This document shows, piece after piece, positions 22,112-25,562 of a DNA stretch of 25,562 nt. Numbering within the stretch: position 1 is the first letter of the stretch; each line of letters opens with the position of its first letter. Source of the DNA: Clostridiales bacterium (GTDB lineage: Bacteria > Bacillota > Clostridia > Peptostreptococcales > NVVX01). Under the pieces are notes generated by a model, which saw only the letters and a list, made by a program, of their open reading frames with translations, had not been told where the DNA came from and ran no database searches. The stretch spans positions 1 to 25,562 of the forward strand of contig JAJOKQ010000133.1 in assembly GCA_021129785.1 (NCBI GenBank). Reading direction: 5' to 3'. The translations under genes and the position numbers were made by a program.

Positions 22112-23516
22112 TTACGATAGAATGATGTCAAGACGTAGCGATATCATTAGAAAATCAGTTGGAATAGACTACAGTATCTTTGAATACGGTAAAATTTCTT
22201 TTGACTATGAAAAAATGATGAAAGAAACAGGGTATACACTTGAAGAAATGCAAGCTATTCAAGGAGAAACTGGAGTTGGGAACACTCCATTATTAGAGCT
22301 TAGAAATTTAACCAAATTAGCTAGAAAACTTGCGCCAGAAGGTAAGGGTGCACGTATTTTTATTAAGGATGAAGCTTCAAATCCGTCTGGTAGTTTTAAA
22401 GCAAGAAGAGCTGCAAATGCAGTATATCATGCAAAAAAACTAGGATATAAGGGAGTTATTGCAGCGACAAGTGGCAATTACGGAGCAGCAGTTGCAAGCC
22501 AAGCTGCAATGCTAGGACTAAAATGCATAATTGTTCAAGAGTGTTATGATAGCAAAGGAAAAGGCCAACCAGAAATAATTGAAAAAGCAAGAAAATGCGA
22601 GGCATATGGAGCAGAAGTTTTGCAACTGACGGTTGGACCTGAGCTGTTTTATATTTTCTTGAAATTGCTAGATGAAACAGACTATTTTAATGCATCACTC
22701 TATACGCCCTTTGGAATAGCAGGAGTAGAAACTTTAGGTTACGAACTTGCTATGCAGTTTAGAGAAAGAGAAGGGCGCGATCCTGATGTTGTTGTTTGCA
22801 CTAATGCTGGTGGTGGAAACCTTACTGGGACTGCTAGAGGGCTTATTAAAGGGAATGCAACAAAAACTCAAATTGTCGGTGCAAGCGTAAATTTAAAAGG
22901 GCTGCATATGGCAAGCGATACAGACTTCAATAAAAAATCTTTTACAACAGGACATACAGGATTTGGAATCCCATTTGCAACATGGCCAGATCGTTCTGAT
23001 GTGCCAAGGTCAGCAGCAAGACCACTTAGATATATCGATAGATACGTGTTAGTAAACCAAGGTGAAGTATTTTACATGACTGAAGCATTAGCACAAATTG
23101 AAGGATTAGAGCGTGGTCCCGCTGGTAACACTTCATTAGCTGCTGCGTTTAGTTTGGCGCAGGAAATGGATGAAAATGAAACTATTGTAGTACAAGAAAC
23201 AGAATATACTGGTGCAGGAAAACATATTGGAGCACAACTTTCTTTTGCAATAGACAATGGGTGTAAAGTTTTTAGTGGAGACCCTAAAAATGAAGTTGCT
23301 GGTGAAAATATCATTTTACCTTCGCATCCAACACAAATCAAAGCAAGAGATATTGATATTGATAAGTTAAGAAAATCATACATTAAAAATTGTGTTGAAA
23401 TGAATAATATTAGTGAGATAACCAAAGAAGATATTAGCTTTCTAATGGATGATTGTAGAGTAAGTGAAGAAAAGCTGTTTGATACCCTAAGAGAATTAAA
23501 AATTAAAACCATATAA
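22101..23516 (+). CDS. ortB: 2-amino-4-ketopentanoate thiolase, PLP subunit OrtB
   Basis: A 471-residue fold-type II PLP protein similar to threonine synthase, acting with OrtA. The PLP lysine is in NPSGSFKARRA (K100), the phosphate-binding loop is TNAGGGNLTGTARG, and the conserved ATSGNYGAAVASQA segment lies between. The ATG at 22101 has AGGAGG (22087-22092) eight bases upstream; the in-frame GTG at 22092 overlaps that site and is not used. It starts inside ortA. The products, alanine and acetyl-CoA, feed Stickland-type fermentation and ATP formation by substrate-level phosphorylation (family knowledge). oraS follows after 17 bases. Confidence 0.95.
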   Translation: MNSSYDRMMSRRSDIIRKSVGIDYSIFEYGKISFDYEKMMKETGYTLEEMQAIQGETGVGNTPLLELRNLTKLARKLAPEGKGARIFIKDEASNPSGSFKARRAANAVYHAKKLGYKGVIAATSGNYGAAVASQAAMLGLKCIIVQECYDSKGKGQPEIIEKARKCEAYGAEVLQLTVGPELFYIFLKLLDETDYFNASLYTPFGIAGVETLGYELAMQFREREGRDPDVVVCTNAGGGNLTGTARGLIKGNATKTQIVGASVNLKGLHMASDTDFNKKSFTTGHTGFGIPFATWPDRSDVPRSAARPLRYIDRYVLVNQGEVFYMTEALAQIEGLERGPAGNTSLAAAFSLAQEMDENETIVVQETEYTGAGKHIGAQLSFAIDNGCKVFSGDPKNEVAGENIILPSHPTQIKARDIDIDKLRKSYIKNCVEMNNISEITKEDISFLMDDCRVSEEKLFDTLRELKIKTI

Positions 23517-23533
23517 TATTTTGGAGGTGCAAT

Positions 23534-23899
23534 TTGAAAAGAGAGAGCGATTTTACACAAAGAAGAGTGCATTTAAAAGACTTAACTGATGAACAGTTAG
23601 AGAGAAAATTTTGGGAGTTAGCAGGAAAAATAGTTGATCCTATGATTGACTTAGCAAAAAAAAATACGACACCCTCTATAGAGAGGTCAATTCTACTACG
23701 AATGGGGTTTTCTAGCATTGAGGCAAAGGCAATTGTTGAAGGAGTATTAGATAGGGGTTTAATTGCAAAAGGAGCAGGGCATGTTGTTTACAAATTAGCG
23801 AAGCATAAAGAAATGAATATAAGAGAAGTAGGGCTACAATTAATTGATAATCAGCTGTGGGATGAAGCTGTATCGTTGTTTGAAGGAGGTACTAAGTAA
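23534..23899 (+). CDS. oraS: D-ornithine 4,5-aminomutase small subunit OraS
   Basis: A 121-residue small subunit of the adenosylcobalamin- and PLP-dependent aminomutase that moves the terminal amino group of D-ornithine to C4. The sequence RESDFTQRRVHLKDLTDEQL, then KFWELAGKIVDPMIDLAKK and SIERSILLRMGFSS-EAKAIVEG, is typical of OraS. The start is TTG 23534 with GGAGG (23523-23527) upstream. The stop TAA (23897-23899) shares a base with the ATG of oraE (TAATG), so stoichiometric, coupled translation of the alpha2beta2 enzyme is likely. Confidence 0.93.
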   Translation: MKRESDFTQRRVHLKDLTDEQLERKFWELAGKIVDPMIDLAKKNTTPSIERSILLRMGFSSIEAKAIVEGVLDRGLIAKGAGHVVYKLAKHKEMNIREVGLQLIDNQLWDEAVSLFEGGTK

Positions 23900-25562
23900 T
23901 GGAATTGAAACCTAATGAAAAATTAGACATAAAAAATATACTTGAAGACTTAGAAAATTACAGGCCTAAAAGACGAGGGTGGACTTGGCGAACAAAAAAA
24001 GAAAACCTTGAAGTTGGACCATTCACGTATAAGGATTGTTCGCTTCCACTAGCGAAAAGCACTCCGCTTCCATCGGCAAAATATTTTAATGATATCGACC
24101 CGCAACCAGATTGTGTTATTACAACTGAAATAGCGTCAGGTAGATTTGAAGACGATATTAGAAGAATGAGAATGGCTGCATATCATGGAGCGGATCATAT
24201 CATGGTAATTAGAACTGCTGGACAAAGCCATTTTGATGGTTTAATTGAAGGAACACCTCAAGGTATAGGAGGTATTCCGATAACTAGAAAACAAGTTAGA
24301 GCTCAAAGAAAAGCACTTGACTATATTGAAGAAGAAGTTGGAAGACCAATAAATTATCACTCATACATTAGTGGAGTTGCTGGTCCAGAAATAGCTGTTA
24401 TGTTTGCAGAAGAAGGAGTCAACGGAGCACATCAGGATCCTCAATACAATGTACTGTATAGAAACATAAACACGGTACGTTCATTTGTAGATGCTGCCGA
24501 AGCAAAAAATGTTATGGTGTGGGCAGATATTGCACAAATTGATGGAGCACATAATGCAAACGCTACTGCCAGAGAAGCATGGAAAGTAATGCCTGAATTA
24601 ATGGTACAGCATGCTATCAATTCAATTTTCTCAGTGAAAGTAGGGATGAAGAAAGAAAACATATGTCTCTCAACAGTACCTCCAACAGCGCCGCCAGCAC
24701 CTTGTATGACACTTGATTTGCCTTACGCAGTGGCGCTTAGAGATTTCTTTAAAGAATATAAAATGAGAGCTCAAATGAATACTAAATACATGGATTCTTC
24801 AACAAGAGAAGCCACAGTAACACACACACTTAACTTACTTATATCGAAACTTACTAGTGTAGACATTCAATCTACTATTACCCCTGATGAGGGAAGAAAC
24901 GTACCGTGGCATATATATAACATAGAAGCATGCGACACAGCAAAACAAGCTTTAGTAGGTATGGACGGATTACTTGATATGGTGCAGTTAAAAGATGATG
25001 GTATTTTAAGAGAAACAGCAAGAGAAATTAAAGAAAGAGCAGTGCTGTTTATGGAAGAAATACTCGAATCTGGCGGATATTTTCAAGCAGTAGAAGATGG
25101 TTTCTTTGTTGATTCTGGTAACTACCCAGAGAGAAATGGAGATGGAATCGCAAGAAAAATTCAAGGCGGAATCGGAAGCTCAACAGTGTTTGAGCGAGAT
25201 GAAGATTATTTAGCGCCAGTTACTGCACATTTTGGATATAACAACGTTGCTCAATATGATCCTTCAGCGGTTGCTAACCCATCGAAATTAATAGATGGAT
25301 GCACTTTAGAGAAACATGAAAAAATAATATATATTGATGAGTTAGACGAAACAGATAACGTAAATGTACGTCTTGAAGAAACAAAAGAAACTAGAGAAAC
25401 TACAAATATTAAACCAGAAGTAGAATGGGCTGGCGACGGATACGTTATGATGAATATGTTTTTGCCTACGTCTAGGCGAGTTGCAGAATTTGCAGCAATT
25501 AAAATGGCTAAGCAAATGGGACTTGAAGACGTAGAAGTTATTCATAAAGAAGAAATGCATCC
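23899..25562 (+). CDS. oraE: D-ornithine 4,5-aminomutase large subunit OraE (3' truncated by window)
   Basis: The frame is open for 554 codons to the window end; the family is about 740 residues. ATG 23899 follows GAAGGAGGT. The visible part holds the N-terminal TIM-barrel domain that binds PLP and substrate (WRTKKENLEVGPFTYKD, then TTEIASGRFEDDIRRMRMAAYHGADHIMV, TAGQSHFDGLIEGTPQG, VNGAHQDPQYNVLYRN). A linker (about 480-515) leads to the start of the cobalamin-binding Rossmann domain (near VEWAGDGYVMMNMFLPTSRRVA onward). The DxHxxG cobalamin motif and the family's PLP lysine should lie beyond the window. Together with OraS it turns D-ornithine into 2,4-diaminopentanoate, the substrate of ord. 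A racemase that makes D-ornithine is not in view. Confidence 0.96.
   Translation, partial: MELKPNEKLDIKNILEDLENYRPKRRGWTWRTKKENLEVGPFTYKDCSLPLAKSTPLPSAKYFNDIDPQPDCVITTEIASGRFEDDIRRMRMAAYHGADHIMVIRTAGQSHFDGLIEGTPQGIGGIPITRKQVRAQRKALDYIEEEVGRPINYHSYISGVAGPEIAVMFAEEGVNGAHQDPQYNVLYRNINTVRSFVDAAEAKNVMVWADIAQIDGAHNANATAREAWKVMPELMVQHAINSIFSVKVGMKKENICLSTVPPTAPPAPCMTLDLPYAVALRDFFKEYKMRAQMNTKYMDSSTREATVTHTLNLLISKLTSVDIQSTITPDEGRNVPWHIYNIEACDTAKQALVGMDGLLDMVQLKDDGILRETAREIKERAVLFMEEILESGGYFQAVEDGFFVDSGNYPERNGDGIARKIQGGIGSSTVFERDEDYLAPVTAHFGYNNVAQYDPSAVANPSKLIDGCTLEKHEKIIYIDELDETDNVNVRLEETKETRETTNIKPEVEWAGDGYVMMNMFLPTSRRVAEFAAIKMAKQMGLEDVEVIHKEEMH

Noticed and set aside
23072..23572. Minus-strand ORF (166 codons) opposite the end of ortB
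   Set aside because: It lies across ortB and the start of oraS, both well supported; it has no ribosome site and no recognisable motif.

Overview
The window is low-GC, almost entirely plus-strand DNA. It reads as a chromosomal piece of an anaerobic, amino-acid-fermenting member of the Clostridia. The reasons are a Firmicutes-type heat-shock cluster, AT-rich sigma-A promoters with strong AGGAGG ribosome binding sites, several TTG/GTG starts, a probable selenocysteine gene, and a Stickland-type ornithine-degradation operon like that of Acetoanaerobium (Clostridium) sticklandii. The species cannot be named from sequence reading alone.

Region 1 (1-7770) is hrcA-grpE-dnaK, a 285-base spacer, then dnaJ-prmA, a terminator, and mtaB-HIT. 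The dnaK-dnaJ spacer holds a terminator-like hairpin, a roughly 150-nt multi-hairpin element of unknown identity, and a good sigma-A promoter for dnaJ. rsmE, often found between prmA and mtaB, is absent.

Region 2 (7771-8550) is a small redox unit. A HesB/IscA-like gene with an in-frame TGA (probable selenocysteine) and a candidate SECIS hairpin is followed by a glutaredoxin. It has its own promoter and terminator.

Region 3 (8551-17277) carries a deoxyribonucleotidase-like HAD protein, rpsU-yqeY, a membrane protease/flotillin pair (nfeD-floA), an unrecognised gene, and the tldD-tldE metalloprotease pair. It ends with a BaiN/HI0933-type flavoprotein pseudogene carrying four lesions, one of them an exact 10-bp tandem duplication.

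Region 4 (17278-20650) holds glyA and then a small, decayed-looking accessory island. The island contains a tiny membrane protein, a minus-strand gene broken by one frameshift, and a cluster of three small ORFs (unknown, YvrJ family, HTH family). Two of those three carry an in-frame TGA. Two near-identical hairpins bracket the cluster.

Region 5 (20651-25562) is the oxidative ornithine branch: ord, a terminator, ortA, ortB, oraS and the start of oraE, which runs off the window. The products convert ornithine through 2,4-diaminopentanoate and 2-amino-4-oxopentanoate to acetyl-CoA and alanine.
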